DNA of 64,000 nt from Metaphire vulgaris (Eukaryota > Annelida > Clitellata > Crassiclitellata > Megascolecidae). This document shows, piece by piece, positions 22,493-34,554 of this stretch (position 1 is its first letter; each line of letters opens with the position of its first letter). The notes beneath the pieces are model-generated. The model ran no database searches and was not told where the DNA came from. It saw nothing but the letters and a program-made list of their open reading frames with translations. The stretch covers positions 4,920,220 to 4,984,219 of the forward strand of contig CM030856.1 of NCBI GenBank assembly GCA_018105865.1. Direction: 5' to 3'. The position numbers were made by a program, and so were the translations under genes.

Positions 22493-23451
22493 CAGAGTTG
22501 GAGACTCGAGTCAGCCGACTCGAGAATCGAGTCGACTCGAGTCGCAAATTTTCAGACTTGAGACTTGCTTGCGACTCGAGGCCCGTGACTTGCGACTTGA
22601 CTTGAGACTTGGGGGTAAAGACTTGAGACTTACTTGAGACTCGAGGCCTGTGACTTGCGACTTTTAAGTTTTTTGCGATGCAATCTCCCTAATAACTCCT
22701 CCGCTCACGATAATGAATTCACGATAAGCCGATCACAGCTTATAAATTGCGCTATTTGTCTGTCATGCCACGTATTTTTTTAAAAATTCTGCTGCAAGTG
22801 GCAACACTATATTATAGCGTCAAACACTCAAATGCTTTGTTCTATAGTCTAGACTAGTAAATTATATGCATATTTATGCAGCTTAATATTCTCGCATTAA
22901 TTTAATAGTAAAAAGTTTTTTCAGTCTGAAAGTAAAATGGAGAGATCTACAAGTAGTCAATCTAGTCATGGACATCCTGAAGTTGCGGCTCCGAAAGTTG
23001 TTAAATTCGGATTCAAGGATTTTAATTAATGAGAATGTAAAAAAACGTAGAGCCACGTGTTGTTCAGTTACTTTTCTAATCTACCGGTAGTTAATTGATG
23101 ATTAGTTACTGATCACATGGCATCAAATGTATTAATTTAAAGTAAATAATTACTCACATAACAGATGTACTCTATTATATTGATTACTATTAATTCGTAA
23201 TAATAGTAATTAACTACCATTGTTTATTGCTTAAAATATACACGTTGGGTGAGACTGACTACCGACTTGAGACTTGCTTGCGACTCGAGGCATGTGACTT
23301 GCGACTTGACTTGAGTTTTGGGGTAAAGACTTGAGACTTGCTTGCGACTCGAGGCCTGTGACTTGCGACTGCAGCGACTTGACTTGAGACTTGGGGGTAA
23401 AGACTCGAGACTTGCTTGAGACTCGAGGTTAGAGACTTGCGTACATCTCTG
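22493..23451. mobile_element. Element with 'GACTCGAG / ACTTGAGACTTG' repeats
   Basis: Ends CAGAGTTGGAGACTCG and GCGTACATCTCTG with perfect CTGACTAG duplications (22485-22492, 23452-23459). Both subterminal regions (22500-22670 and 23255-23435) are tandem 'gacttgagacttgcttgcgactcgagg' units, and the middle is AT-rich with no transposase. Absent from the paralogous block near 36830. Confidence 0.88.
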
Positions 23452-24114
23452 CTGACTAGGCGGCGATAATTACTCCTACGGGAGTGTCTTCGGCTAGTTG
23501 CCCATTAGTAAGATGCACACACGGTTCACTACAGATGCAGCTTTAATGTGATTTCTTCGGAAAAACGTTGTAATCTCGATTTTTTTATTGCGACAGTGTA
23601 AATACAAGATTGGTAAAGCACGAGACGCGTGAAATCATTGTGTTTATCGGCTGGAGAAGGAAATAATGTCCTGTTACACAGGGAGTAAATTGGCTGCGAA
23701 TATGGCCTTTAAAATGTTTGCCATTAAGTCCTCACTGTATCCTGAAAGTTAGGTGATGATCACATTGGAATATTTAGAAATGCCGACTTTTCACAGTTAA
23801 CCAATTAAGTAAGTAAGTATAATTAAAGGCTATTTATTGAACGAACCTTACTGTGTGTGAAAGTACTGTACTTAAAATCAATTAACTAATAACGAATGTA
23901 AGCTGTTGCAAACATTAACTAAATTGTTATGTTTATCAGTTGGAACCTAGAATACCGTGTATTAACGCAGATATAATCGGTTTACACTTGTGCACTTGCA
24001 TTAGTCACTGCTTGTCAACGACGTACAGGCTTAAAAGACACGTAGATTTATGCCATGATATTGAGACATATACGCATAAAATTCTCTCAAAAGAACGTAC
24101 GGAACTTAAAGTCA

Positions 24115-24466
24115 AGGGGCTGTCCATTAATTACGTCAAAAATAGGGGGGCTGAAAAAGTTTGACAGTTGTTGACATGGGGAGGGGTCATGAAAAGTTGA
24201 CGCCAACAATTTCATTTTTTCAAATGATAAAATATAGGAAATTTCTATTTATTACAGTGGGTAAAAGAATGACAAGGAGAAAGAAGTCATCACCGCAAAA
24301 ATAATAACCTTCTAAACTTTTTAGGGACCCGTCACTGATCTTAGTGGAGGGGTCAAACGTTTTTGACATAATTATAGAGGGTCACTGAAGGTTGATAGTT
24401 GTTGACAAGGGGAAAGGGTGGTCAAAAATTGCCCAAAAATTGTTGACATAAATAATGGGCAGCCCT
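24115..24466. mobile_element. MITE with 'GGGGCTGTCCATTAATTACG' ends
   Basis: Left 'ggggctgtccattaattacgtca' and right 'tgacataaataatgggcagccct' are imperfect inverted repeats. The sequence is missing from the paralogous site at about 39920 ('taaagtgtaattgaac'). The core holds 'gacagttgttgaca' repeats. Ends of the same style are at 32368-32760. Confidence 0.75.
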
Positions 24467-24545
24467 AAACTGTAATTGAACTATGGAAATGCATTTGTTC
24501 TATGCGACGTTTTCAAGAAATCGTGGAACAGAGAAATAATAATAT

Positions 24546-24582
<37 letters not shown>
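24546..24582. repeat. (TAA)n microsatellite
   Basis: About 12 AAT/TAA units, at the same place as the much longer array at 39985-40190 in the paralogous block. Confidence 0.9.
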
Positions 24583-24585
<3 letters not shown>

Positions 24586-24652
24586 GGGTAACAGGGTTTA
24601 TAACTCACTTACCTGCCACATTATAGAGGCCAATGAAAGGTTTGTTCACAAC

Positions 24653-24842
24653 CAGAGGCGGCTCCACCGGGAGAGCCAGGGGGCCCGTGCCCCCTATTGA
24701 GTGCCTGGCCCCTCAGTGCCCCTCTGTTGGGACCCTATATTTAATGCTACATACATTAAACTACAAATGGTTGGCCCCCCATGAAAGTTAGAAGTTGCCA
24801 CCCCAACGGCCCCCCACTTGCCAAATCTTAGAGCCGCCACTG
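24653..24842. mobile_element. hAT-like MITE (190 bp)
   Basis: CAGAGGCGGCTCCACC ... GAGCCGCCACTG with perfect TTCACAAC duplications (24645-24652, 24843-24850). Nearly the same interior as 51002-51192. Confidence 0.9.
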
Positions 24843-25089
24843 TTCACAACCAGAGCGAGCATCCGATATTACAAGTTATGATTTTTCAGCCACGTTATTT
24901 CGATTATTGAGCAAAAATTTCAGATCAAGTTTTCAAACAAGATCATCACAATTTTAGATTCTAAGCAATTTGAGAAACTATTACAGATTTGTATGGTTTG
25001 CATAAGTTTGTAATGTTTCTTTTTTAGACTCATGTATTGAAACGACATTTATATGGCTATGTAGTCATGCATACCGTAAGATTTAGTCC

Positions 25090-25410
25090 ATACTACAATG
25101 CAAGCAACGACTCATGGGCGGCAAGTTAGGAGAGAGGCAACAGCGATGGACGATGGAGCAGAAGATCGCGGAGTCGAGACCCGCTGGAGCCCTGAAGTCG
25201 TATCAGCCTTCTTTCGCCAGATGGCGATGGCAATCGAATAGCGGATTAATCCGCGGAGTCAACAGGCGCATTGCATGAGAACACTGACCCTGTATCACGT
25301 AACTTACAACAGTCGCCTGGCTGAGAGCCATGGAAACGGAGATTAGCGCCACCCTATGAGCCTTGATGCTTGCCTCGAGAGCCTGGGAAGGACTTTAATT
25401 TTACTTTTGC
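25090..25410. mobile_element. SINE-like repeat
   Basis: The segment 'gccatggaaacggagattagcgcca' and 'gggaaggactttaatttta' parallels 'gccattgaaacggagatcagcgtcg' and 'gggaaagactttgacatt' at 54690-54750, where a B-box promoter is visible. The 5' part here is degenerate. Confidence 0.55.
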
Positions 25411-25589
25411 TACATACATCAAAGACTAAATCACTTAAAACTGATTAATTATAATATGATTTTTAATTTAAGTCACGAAATACCACAAAATAAAATAAAT
25501 GATTTCTAGTGATAAATCATGACCATAATCAAGAACTTTATTCATTCGATAGATTTTAGAACTGTGTAAATAAATATAAACTTGTGAAT

Positions 25590-26720
25590 TGGATAGCGCT
25601 TTACCAAATTACGACAGAAGGCGCTTAATCTTATTTATTTATTTATTTATTTATTTCAAGACAATTTCTATAGCGCCGTGCACTAGGTTAAGGCCTACGA
25701 CAAGGGCGCTGCACACACATAGTCAACCATAACCTAAACTAAAAAGGTGCGTCTTTAGTTCTCTCAGGAACAGTCCAGCAGAGTTGGCCTCAGTCACTGC
25801 GGTCGGCAAGGCATTCCAAAGCAATGGGTTCCCGCGAGAGAAGGACCTGTCTCCGAACTTCGAAGTCTGTGACGGAGGCGGAACGAGCAGTGACACGATG
25901 GCCGGAGCAAGTGCCGACCTCCGTGCGTTCGACGTTGATCTTAGGACCAGCTCAGCCAGGCGATGTGCGCATTTAACGCTCGGAAGGTGAGCCAGGCGCT
26001 TATTAATGCGCTCCCGGGCTCGGCCAGTGCAGCTGATCACGCAGCATTGGGCTCCCCAGGGGCTGCTGAAGACACCCGAGCCTGTAGCACGGATTGCAGA
26101 CGATTCAACTTTCCATCGGGGCCCAGCAACACGCTGTTGCAATAGTCCAGCCTGGGCAAACAAGGAGATTAGCGCACTGCCCCGCTGATCGGAAGATGCC
26201 GGCGCACTGACCTAATCCTCCGTAGGTGGTAGTAACATCCGCGAACAACATTACCGATATGTTCCTCGAACGACAACGTCTCATCGAGTAGTACTCCCAT
26301 CGTAACTTTGAGGGGACGAAATCACCCAGCATGAACGGTAAATGGCTGATGCTAATTATAATCCATGAACTTCTTTAATTTAAGTCCACATGATGATCGC
26401 CGTGATGCAATCGAGGAAATGTTTATCTTTCCATGTCGGCATGAAAGGAAGAATACCACGTCATCCGCGAAGCCGTGCATTCATCCGAACGCGATAGATT
26501 TTCATCAAACCCGCTATGAAGATAAATAGAACCGACACCTGCGGAACACCATGCTGAACAATTGTTTTCCGACGTTTGACCGCCGCACCGGACCGATTGC
26601 GTCCTATCACTGAGGTAGCTCTCGAACCAGCTGAGGACCTTAAGTGCTGTGTCACTCATTGGAACAGCTAGTACTAAATAAGCTCTGCTAATGTGAACAT
26701 ATAGTTTGCTAAAAAGTGTC
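25590..26720 (-). mobile_element. L2-like LINE 3' half
   Basis: Minus strand. 26722-26423 carries 'ALKVLSWFESYLSDRTQSVRCGG' (RT upstream block). 26163-25723 carries 'VPPPSQTSKFGDRSFSRGNPLLWNALP' and 'LKTHLFSLGYG'. Then 'tatagcgcc' (25670) and an (ATTT)n tail at 25632-25656. Frames broken. Same family as 5915-6417. Confidence 0.82.
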
Positions 26721-27235
26721 ACGTTTCACGTGGCACAATTGTTTTGCTAAATTCCTGTAGTTTTGTTGATGGTAGCGAAGGCGCTTTAAGTAAGTAAGTA
26801 AGTTTAAGTAAGTAAGTGAGTTTATTGCTTCCAACTCATAGGCTAAATGTACAAGCTCACATACAGTCATTATAACTCATAGCACAGCAATCCAAAAAAA
26901 ACAGTGTCTTTAGGTCATCAAAATACAAGCCAAAGTGTCATCCTTATTATAAAACAATCTATTTGAAAAACCTAGTATACAATCAAGTTTTATGTCTTAA
27001 ATCTAAGAGCAAGGAAGTAAAATTATTCTTATTAAGAATTAAATATCTTGCATGTTGGTAAATACATAAGTTGGTAACAATAGGTACCAAAAGGGAACAA
27101 TGTTCCCGCAGGTAGGTACCCTAAGAATGTGGTAGTAATCAAGTACCTTATAAATATGAAATAATTATCAGACAATTAACAAATAGCAAATAACAAATAA
27201 CTTTGTCTTTTGCATGGCATAACTATTTTACCGAC
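26721..27235. other. No gene seen
   Basis: Intergenic, with a (GTAA)n tract at 26789-26820. 26762-26790 ('gttgatggtagcgaaggcg') marks the left edge of homology to the copy C upstream region (41000). Confidence 0.5.
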
Positions 27236-27665
27236 TGTTTTCCAAGGCATTACGCTAAGAATCGAGAATCGAGCATTAAGATCGGCGTCTGGTAGGCCCT
27301 ATGCATCGAGCGGACAAGCATTGCGTAATTATTTGATTAGTAAATTTTAGCATATCGCAAATTTTCATGTACGTTTTCGTATTAAGCGGCCGGAATAAGA
27401 GGCGCCAGACGTGCCATCAGTGACTACGCAAATGAAATTAAGTTAGAAGCAGCTGATCTAATAGATATATGTAGGCTATGGGTTTTCTCAATTTTAGTGA
27501 AGCTGTCATCAGTTGCCGTTGTTAAATGGAACGCTGACGTACGAAGAGGAGACTGATCACGGAACTAAAAAATAAATACATACAGTGTCTACTCTGGAAA
27601 CATCTTAGAAGCGCATTCATCATTGCGGATGCTTAAGGTTGCGGTTCCGTGCGCCGAATTACATT
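27236..27665 (+). promoter_or_regulatory. Promoter region of receptor copy B
   Basis: Homologous to 41080-41509 ('ttttccaaggcattacgctaagaa', 'ccggaataagaggcgcc', 'tagtgaagctg') and in part to 17830-18105. TGACGTAC is at 27535-27542. There is no canonical TATA. 'ctctggaaacatcttagaagcgc' precedes the start as in copy A. Confidence 0.6.
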
Positions 27666-29928
27666 ATGCCAAATAAAGAAGCTGTAGCAGGTTCATGCGT
27701 ATATGCGCTGTTGATCTTTCCTCTGATGCTATACGCAGTGGCAGATCCTTGGACCGAGCTGAGAGAGAAAAACCAAGACAACAGCACGATGAGTCAGTCT
27801 CCAAGTGAAGTTCGAATGCCGAGTAGACAGGAAAGCAGGATTTCAGAATGTCTTCAGAGATACAGCTGTTTAAACGCCGAGTTTAAACCGATCAAAGGTT
27901 TGAAATGCAACTGTGACAATCTGTGCGAACTCTACGACGACTGTTGCCACGATTTTAAGAGAACTTCTTCCGTCGAGGGTGTTCTGCCTTCTCCTGAACT
28001 GATTGACTGTGTCACTCTCTCAAATTCACGCGAATACAAGTTCTCGCATGACGGATATGCCTTCGTCGTAACAAGATGTCCAGTGGCCTACGGTAATGTC
28101 TTCATTCGCGAATGGTGCGAATCATCAGAGGATGACTTCAACTCACAGCCATTGAACAATCTACCGGTAAGCGGTCGAAAATCAAAGGTGCTTTACCGTA
28201 ACTGGTACTGTGCCTTCTGCAACAATGAGCTCGACGTTGTTTTCTGGAGAATCAAAAAGAAACGCTAGAAACGTTACCAGAAGGTGATAAATTCGTCTTC
28301 TGAAGACGTTCGTCGCTCATCTGATTCTGGTCGATTGACAAACGGTTCTGAGGTTTTCGATTTCGATCCTGATGATTTCAGATCCTCGAGAGTGTTTGAA
28401 CTCCGTTCGAAAATGCGCCGAGAATTGGACGGATCAGAAGACGGCGGTGAGATGCGAACAGCGTCTTCAGGTGACAGCCTACGTCGACGGACACGAGACA
28501 GGCCAAAGGAATCAGCGAACGTACAGGAATCCAGACTGCGCGACTTGCAACTACGCGGAAGAATCAAGCATTTCTTGCTCATTAGAAATCAGGAAACAAC
28601 ACTCCGCTAGGCCTAGGCCTACATTTCCAATTTCTTTTCTGTTTATTTCTAATTCGATAACGAAGACGGTGGATGTGCCTCAAAAGTGTGAGCGGGGAAT
28701 GGTGTATGATCCGCTGGCTAAACTCTGTCTTGAGATTCTCTGCGCCGAAAGATCCAAACGTGGAAACGACAGCCGTTGCACAACGATAAATGGAAGAAAA
28801 GGATTACTCACGTTTTCTGAAAGTCTCAACTGCACTAAATTCGTTCGACCAAAAGCTTCTGAATTCACGTTTTACAACAATCAATCTTTGCTCGTAAACA
28901 AGAATCGCTCATCATACGCCATAACCGACTATGTCATTGACTCCGACTACATTTACATTTGCTTGTCATATGTACAAGTAGTCTACAACGAAACAGTTAG
29001 GCATGTGATTTCTTTTCAATTCGACCGCATACAGGGTATTTTGTCTCTCGTTGGTTCGATCATTTCTTTGATATCTTTGTTTTTACTGTTCGTTGTGTAT
29101 CTGATATTTCCAGTTTTACGCAACGTCCCAGGGAAATGTGTTATGTGCCTCGTTGTGTCACTTTTCTCGGCGCTTCTGCTGTTTCTTTTCGTGTCCAGTC
29201 CGGGTCCCTTTTGCTTCTATCTCTCGGCTGCTATACATTTTGCCTTCTTGGCCTCGTTTTGCTGGATGAATGTTCTGTCGATTGACATCTGCAGAACATT
29301 GTCTTATAGAAAGATCAGTTCAGAGAACAGGTCGACATCAAAACAATTCGTCTTTTACTCCATCTACTCGTGGACGTTACCCGCCGCCATCACAGGTATC
29401 TGCCTGATTCTTGACATTGCGCAGGCGGACGACAGGATTCGACCCCATTACGGTCGTGAGATCTGTTGGATAACCAATCCAACGGCGTTAATTGTTTTCT
29501 TTCTGGTTCCAGTGGCCTTGCTCCTGACCGCAAACTTTGTTCTTTTCGCGATCACCGCTTGTGCCTTGCGTCGCTCTGCCGACGACAGTCGTATGGCGGC
29601 GAAAAAATCGGCCTCTCACAAGGCTCGCCTGTTGCTACATGCTAAACTCTCGATCATCATGGGACTCCCCTGGGTCCTTGGATATGCAGCTAACCTTACT
29701 CAGTGGACTGTGCTTTGGTATCTGTTCATCATATTCAACGCCATGCAAGGCACTTTTCTATGCCTATCGTTTGTCTGCACGAAGAGAGTTTTTAGACTGA
29801 TGAGAGACTGTTCACCATGGGGTCTGTCTTCGATTTCAGCGAGAAACGAAAACAAACACGGGCGTACCCAGACAGACAGCGTCGAACTATCGTCTTGTGT
29901 CGATCAAGACGCAGTCAAAAGATTTTGA
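27666..29928 (+). pseudogene. Somatomedin B family B-like GPCR, copy B (stop plus frameshift)
   Basis: Paralogue of copy A with the same order: signal peptide, 8-Cys somatomedin B domain (27850-28010), first 'YRNWYCAFCN' module (28195-28225), Ser/Asp-rich linker, second module 'YRNPDCATCN', seven helices (about 29030-29790), Ser-rich tail. Two private lesions: an in-frame TAG at 28266-28268, after which the same frame stays open to 28610, and one extra A at 28382 ('ttcagAtcc') shifting into the frame that runs open to 29928. Copy A has neither. The membrane domain (about 29030-29850) is intact and closely similar to A. Probably a pseudogene, or a truncated secreted somatomedin B fragment of about 200 residues if translated. 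Confidence 0.8.
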
Positions 29929-30659
29929 TAAATGCAACTTTAATATGGTTTCTTCGGGAAACCCCTGTAATTTCGACTTTGTTTCGTATCACGACCGTGA
30001 AAATACCAGATTTGCAAAAGAAGAGAGACATGAAATCTGAAGAAGGAAAAAAGAAATAATGTCCTGTTATACAGAGAGTAAATTGGCTGCGAATTTGGTC
30101 TTGTAAATGTCACCATGATGTCTTCCTCTGTATCCTGAAAGTTAGGCGACGATCGTATTAGCCTATTTAGAAATGTCGACTTTTCAATTAACCGTTGCCA
30201 ATTTACTGAACGAACCTTTCTCTGGATGCACTTAATTGCACTTAAATTGAATTAACTAATAACGCATTTAAACTGCTGCAAACATTGACTGAATTTCTGA
30301 ATTGTTGTATTTGCCAGTTAGAGCCTAGAAGAATAGCGTCTACTAACGCAGATTTAATCGGGTTGGCACTTGTGCACTTGCAGTAGTCACTGCTCGTTGA
30401 CGATGTTCAAACTTGAATGGTTCATAGTTGGTTGCTTTAGTCAAAGCTTGATCATATGTATCATACAGTACATGAAAACATAGACGATGCTCGCAACATG
30501 AACATATCAGTCAATGAACCATTGAAATAATTAATTATTGTCTATTTAATATTTAAGTCTTAGTCTAGACTGCAGGAACACAAGTTTGTCAAGTTTGTTT
30601 GGAAAAAATGACCCAGAAAAGGCGAGATTGAAAGGGTCTGCTATTGAGAATTCGGGACA

Positions 30660-30829
30660 CCAACTAAAAAGTTTTAGTTAAACTATTTAGTTATTAACTA
30701 AAATTTTTCAGTTAAACTAGCATTTCAACTAAGCTATTTATATTTAATTAAACTATGAAGATAACTAGAAAAAGATTAGTTAAACTTTTAGTTAGTAACT
30801 AATTAATTAACTAGTCGCCCATCACTGGA
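30660..30829. mobile_element. 'GTTAAAC' family MITE, truncated
   Basis: Repeated 'agttaaact' words ending 'ttaactagtcgcccatcactg', like the right end at 53055-53076. The left end is missing. Confidence 0.55.
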
Positions 30830-30978
30830 CATGAAAGATATATCATCAGCACTTGGAGCTAATACAATCTACAAACGACAGGCAGGTGTGACGGTCCAAG
30901 GAAGTCACAGAACGGGAAGCGAATGAAAACTAGGCTGCAATTCAGACTTTCGATAAATTTTTAAATCGATCCAATTAT

Positions 30979-31295
30979 CAGTGGCGGTTCCAGGATACCT
31001 TGGTGGGGTGTGTGTGAAATGAATTCATAGAAAGTTGGTGGGGGGATGAAAATAGAAGGGACAAAATCAATAAACTTTGCCGGAAGAGGCTGAAAAAGGG
31101 AATTGCATCCATAATTTTACTACACTTTTACCGAAAAATAGTCTGACAAGCAAAAGAGAGGTCATCGCAGTTAATTTTACTAGACTTTTACCCTAAAATA
31201 GATCAAAAATGGGTATCTCAAGCAAAAAAAGTAAGTCCGGAAGTCCGGTGGGGAGGGATGCATCCCCACTCATCCCTCATTTGGAACCGCCGCCG
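30979..31295. mobile_element. hAT-like non-autonomous element
   Basis: CAGTGGCGGTTCCAGGA ... TTTGGAACCGCCGCCG, flanked by CCAATTAT/TCAATTAT (one mismatch). The copy C block reads through without it ('aagtcgatgcatttatgcatttgatg' near 43700). Related to 57133-57653. Confidence 0.85.
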
Positions 31296-31397
31296 TCAAT
31301 TATGCATTTGATGTCATTTAATTAGACCGATTATGGGTTGACGTAATTTAACATTGTCCTTGTATCCAAATGCGTTTAATTAACATGTTATACTGTA

Positions 31398-32289
31398 GCG
31401 AATTTAGATAATAGCATAGAACCCTTAGTAGCAATAGCGCAAGTGAGCCATTAAAATAATTCATGAGCTTAATCCTTTGACAGGTAGCCGCCCGCATAGG
31501 TAGTCAGGCCCAATATAATAATAATAGATTGCATAAAGGAAAGACAGGCTGAGTGGTAGACGATTAGTGAATGGCGCGCAGCAATTAGAGAGCGGTGATG
31601 AGTGTGAGCTAGCAGGATGAGTGCATGCGGCAGAAATCGTATAAATAGCCGGTTCTGCCATAGATCAGGACCGATGGCCGAGGCGGCGTGTGATGGTAAG
31701 AAGGTCCATATAAGTGCATGTAAGGATAGTGCACTATGCACCCTATGCACCCTATGCACCCTATGCACCCTATGCACCCGTAGGAAAAGTGCACCCTGAG
31801 GTTAAGGAAGCACCCTTGAGATTAAGTGCATTGCGAGAGGTGCATTGCGAGAGGTGCATTGATAGAGGTGCATTGCGGAGGTGCATTGCGAGAGGTGCAT
31901 TGCGAGAGGTGCATTGCGAGAGGTGCATTGCGAGAGGTGCGGTGCAAGGCACTGAGAGTAAGGCGGTACGGTAAGAGGTAAGGTGCACGAGGAGAGGTAA
32001 GGTGCACAGTGAAAGGTAAGGTGCACGGAGAGGAGTAAGGTGCACGGAGAGTTAAGGGAGAGGAAAGAGGATACATTGAGAGAGGGATTAAGTGTGGAAT
32101 ATAGGAACAGAGTGCAGGTAAAGTGCGCGTAGCGACAGGTGGTAGTAAGAGAGCCTGAGATCTTAGCCAAAAAGCTAAGACGGACGACCACGTGCCTTAG
32201 AGTGAGTCACAACCCCGTGTGCGCCGAACCGGGCGGAGCCATCTTGAGTTTAGGAGCCGTAGGAACCTCGATAGGCCCGGTTCGCCACA
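31398..32289. mobile_element. Element carrying minisatellites and a hairpin
   Basis: Flanked by perfect ATACTGTA duplications (31390-31397, 32290-32297), with a clean empty site in the C block (about 43790, 'aactgtacattatat'). Inside are five ATGCACCCT units (31735-31778), about eight 'gtgcattgcgagag' units (31827-31940), 'aaggtgcac.gagaggt' units (31979-32050), a CTTAGC...GCTAAG hairpin (32162-32180) and the end 'ccggttcgccaca'. The many short ORFs are repeat artefacts. Confidence 0.82.
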
Positions 32290-32367
32290 ATACTGTACAT
32301 TATATTTTGCAGAACCGAAGTTCTTGTTTGTCATTAACAAAATTGAAGATACTGTATTTTGCATAAG

Positions 32368-32760
32368 AGGTCGTCCATAAATGATGCAACGCGATTTTGG
32401 GAATTTTTGACCCCCTCCCCTTTACGTAACGCGACGTTACAAAAGTCAGACCCCATAAAATATGACGTAACAGCGGGCCGACCACCTCCCCCATTTTCGT
32501 CTTTCGAAAAGTTTTGACAAGCAGAAAAAGGTCATTCATACTTCTATTTTTCCCTCTCCAAACATACTGACAAGCAAAAAAATGGCGATCCTTGTATTTT
32601 TCCCTCTCCAAATACCCTGACAAGCCAAAAAGGTCGTCACTTACAAATTTTATGTTGCGTTACGTCACATTTACGGAACCCCCCTCGTCACACTACGTAA
32701 CAAATGTCCGGACCCTCCCCCTAAGCGCGTAACGTCATTTGTGGACGAGCGGTCACGAGC
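32368..32760. mobile_element. MITE with 'GGTCGTCCATAAATGATG' ends
   Basis: Left 'aggtcgtccataaatgatgcaacgcg' and right 'cgtaacgtcatttgtggacgagcggtc' are inverted. Absent from the C block (about 43858). The core has three 'ccctctccaaa.a..ctgacaagca' repeats. The minus ORF 32300-32623 crosses its border and is not a gene. Confidence 0.75.
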
Positions 32761-33409
32761 CCTAAGCCGTAGTCCTACTTGCCTTTTTAATTTTTTTTTA
32801 TTAATTACGCCATTAAATGCATTTTCGCCTATTTTATTCAAATGACATCAAATGCATAAGTGCATCGACTTTAAAAATTCAGCCAATCTGTTTGGTCTTA
32901 TATATATTTTCGTGATGCCCGAACGACACTAAAACTCACGTACAAGTAACTGAGTCTCAGACATTTTTCCGATGATTATACTCGCCGATCCCCTTTAAAG
33001 GGGAACGGGGGCCAGAAGGAGGGGTAGGAGAGACGATCGCTCAAAATTACGCTAACACGAGAATAGGATGATGTGTAAGAGCAATTGAGCATAATTTAGA
33101 GACCTAATTTCGTCATTTAAACATTATGAATCATCTCCGCTCACTTGTCGTGTTATGAACAAAATTATTGACGTGTTTTGCAGTCATGAACAACCTCTGC
33201 AATTATGACTTTATATTGAAATTGAAGTCTTAATAGACCAGATCTGGTCTATGTCAGGTAATGAAGTAAATGAACTCACATCGCGCGCAAAATTGAACAG
33301 CAGGAAAAATGGTTATTCGCCCCCGTCACAACACTCTAAAGTCTATAGGTCTATACTATAGAGTACAGAGTATAGACGATATACATTCTAGATAGGCGGA
33401 CAAACTGAC

Positions 33410-33600
33410 AGACTGGTTTACTAGCTGTCACTGATTGGCTGGCTGGCTGACTGACTGACCAACCGACCGACCGACTGACAGCCTGACTAACTGACCGACT
33501 GACTAATCGACTGACTGACTATAGCTGACTGGCTAAGTGACTGACTGAATGACTTACTAACTAACTAGCTATATGCCTGACCGACAGATTGACTGACTGA
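33410..33600. repeat. Degenerate (GACT)n array
   Basis: About 45 imperfect 'ctga/actg' tetranucleotides. It starts where homology to the C block ends. Confidence 0.85.
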
Positions 33601-33848
33601 TTAAAGAGTCTGTTTTTAGGAGAATAAAATGGATAAATTAGAGCATCATCAAATTTATGTAACTGAGCAACTCATCATCATGAGTTTTTGTGCTGGGTCG
33701 TCTGTCTCAATAATTTCGCTATCCTGAATGTCTCTATCCTTGAATATACCGAAATCAATTAGATGTATATCTAAATAACAGCAACAGAAAAGCTCACTTG
33801 TGACTATACCTTTTAAGTCACTAATGATTCTATTCTGGGCTCCAGGAA

Positions 33849-33852
<4 letters not shown>

Positions 33853-33904
<52 letters not shown>
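33853..33904. repeat. (TA)n microsatellite
   Basis: About 26 TA units beside the L2 fragment tail. Confidence 0.95.
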
Positions 33905-33908
<4 letters not shown>

Positions 33909-33929
33909 TCTAGATGATTTATTAAACGC

Positions 33930-34553
33930 TATAACATAGCTAGAACTAAAATCAAGAGCGATTTACAGATGTTCATAAGATGCGCGAAATAAGTGCGTCT
34001 TGAGGGCAGTCGCAAACGCCTCGAAGGTTGTGATAGATGCCACTGAGGCGGGAAGAGAGTTCCAGAGAAGGGGGTTGCCGCGTGTCACGGATCTTTCCCC
34101 CAGCATCACCGTCTTGGACGGAGGAGGGACATAAGGGCGGATTCGCTTGTTTGATCGCAGTTTACGACAGTCTGTCGGCATCGGCCGCTGTATGAGAGCA
34201 GAAATTTACTCCGGGCAGAGAGGGTCGTTCAGTGCTCGGAATGTCACCATACAGCGTTTATAAGCTATACGCTCCGAGATCTTCAGCCAGTGTAGCCTTT
34301 CCTTTAGCAATGGAGTCACGTGATCCCTCCATCTCGCGCTAAAGATCAATCGGGCCGCAGCGTTCATGACCGACTGAAGACGGTCAAGCCGATAGTCCGG
34401 AAGCCCCAGAAGAATGCTATTGCAATAATCCAACCTGGATAGCACTAGTGCTCGGACTACATGGATCGTATATATATATATATATATATTTTTTTTAATC
34501 CCCTCGATTACTTCATTCCCGAAAAGTCTTATGAAAAAAGTGTCCGGAGACAT
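33930..34553 (-). mobile_element. L2-like LINE 3' end
   Basis: Minus strand: 'HVVRALVLSRLDYCNSILLG', 'DHVTPLLKERLHWLKISERI', 'LNDPLCPE' (34470-34206), then 'VPPPSKTVMLGERSVTRGNPLLWNSLPASV' and 'ALKTHLFRASYEHL' (34181-33963). Same family as 5915-6417. A (TA)n at 34469-34490 interrupts its 5' part. Confidence 0.85.
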
Positions 34554-34554
34554 T

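Larger units (their letters stand above)
21480..24570. repeat. Segmental duplication block, A side
   Basis: Aligns in order with 35700-37348 plus 39755-39995. Shared landmarks include 'gttgctgatattttaatggaca' (21508), the hAT element at 22036, 'gttaggtgatgatcacattgg' (23747), 'ttaacgcagat' (23960) and the (TAA)n near 24546. Parts of 23530-24060 also match the 3' flanks of copies B (29935-30420) and C (42967-43470), so this is the displaced 3' flank of copy A. Confidence 0.85.
29935..33360. repeat. Segmental duplication block, B side
   Basis: Collinear with 42967-44520, interrupted by insertions found only here (30979-31295, 31398-32289, 32368-32760). Ends near 'caacactctaaa' at 33330. Confidence 0.85.

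Noticed and set aside
28284..28610. Independent 108-residue ORF
   Set aside because: Same frame as the first part of copy B beyond a TAG; its second half is a shadow after the one-base insertion.
32157..32190. Functional U2 snRNA gene
   Set aside because: Similarity is limited to about 15 bases around one hairpin; the branch-site region and Sm site are absent.
31461..32191. Overlapping Cys/His/Thr-rich ORFs on both strands
   Set aside because: All read the 9-bp and 14-bp tandem repeats of the element at 31398-32289.
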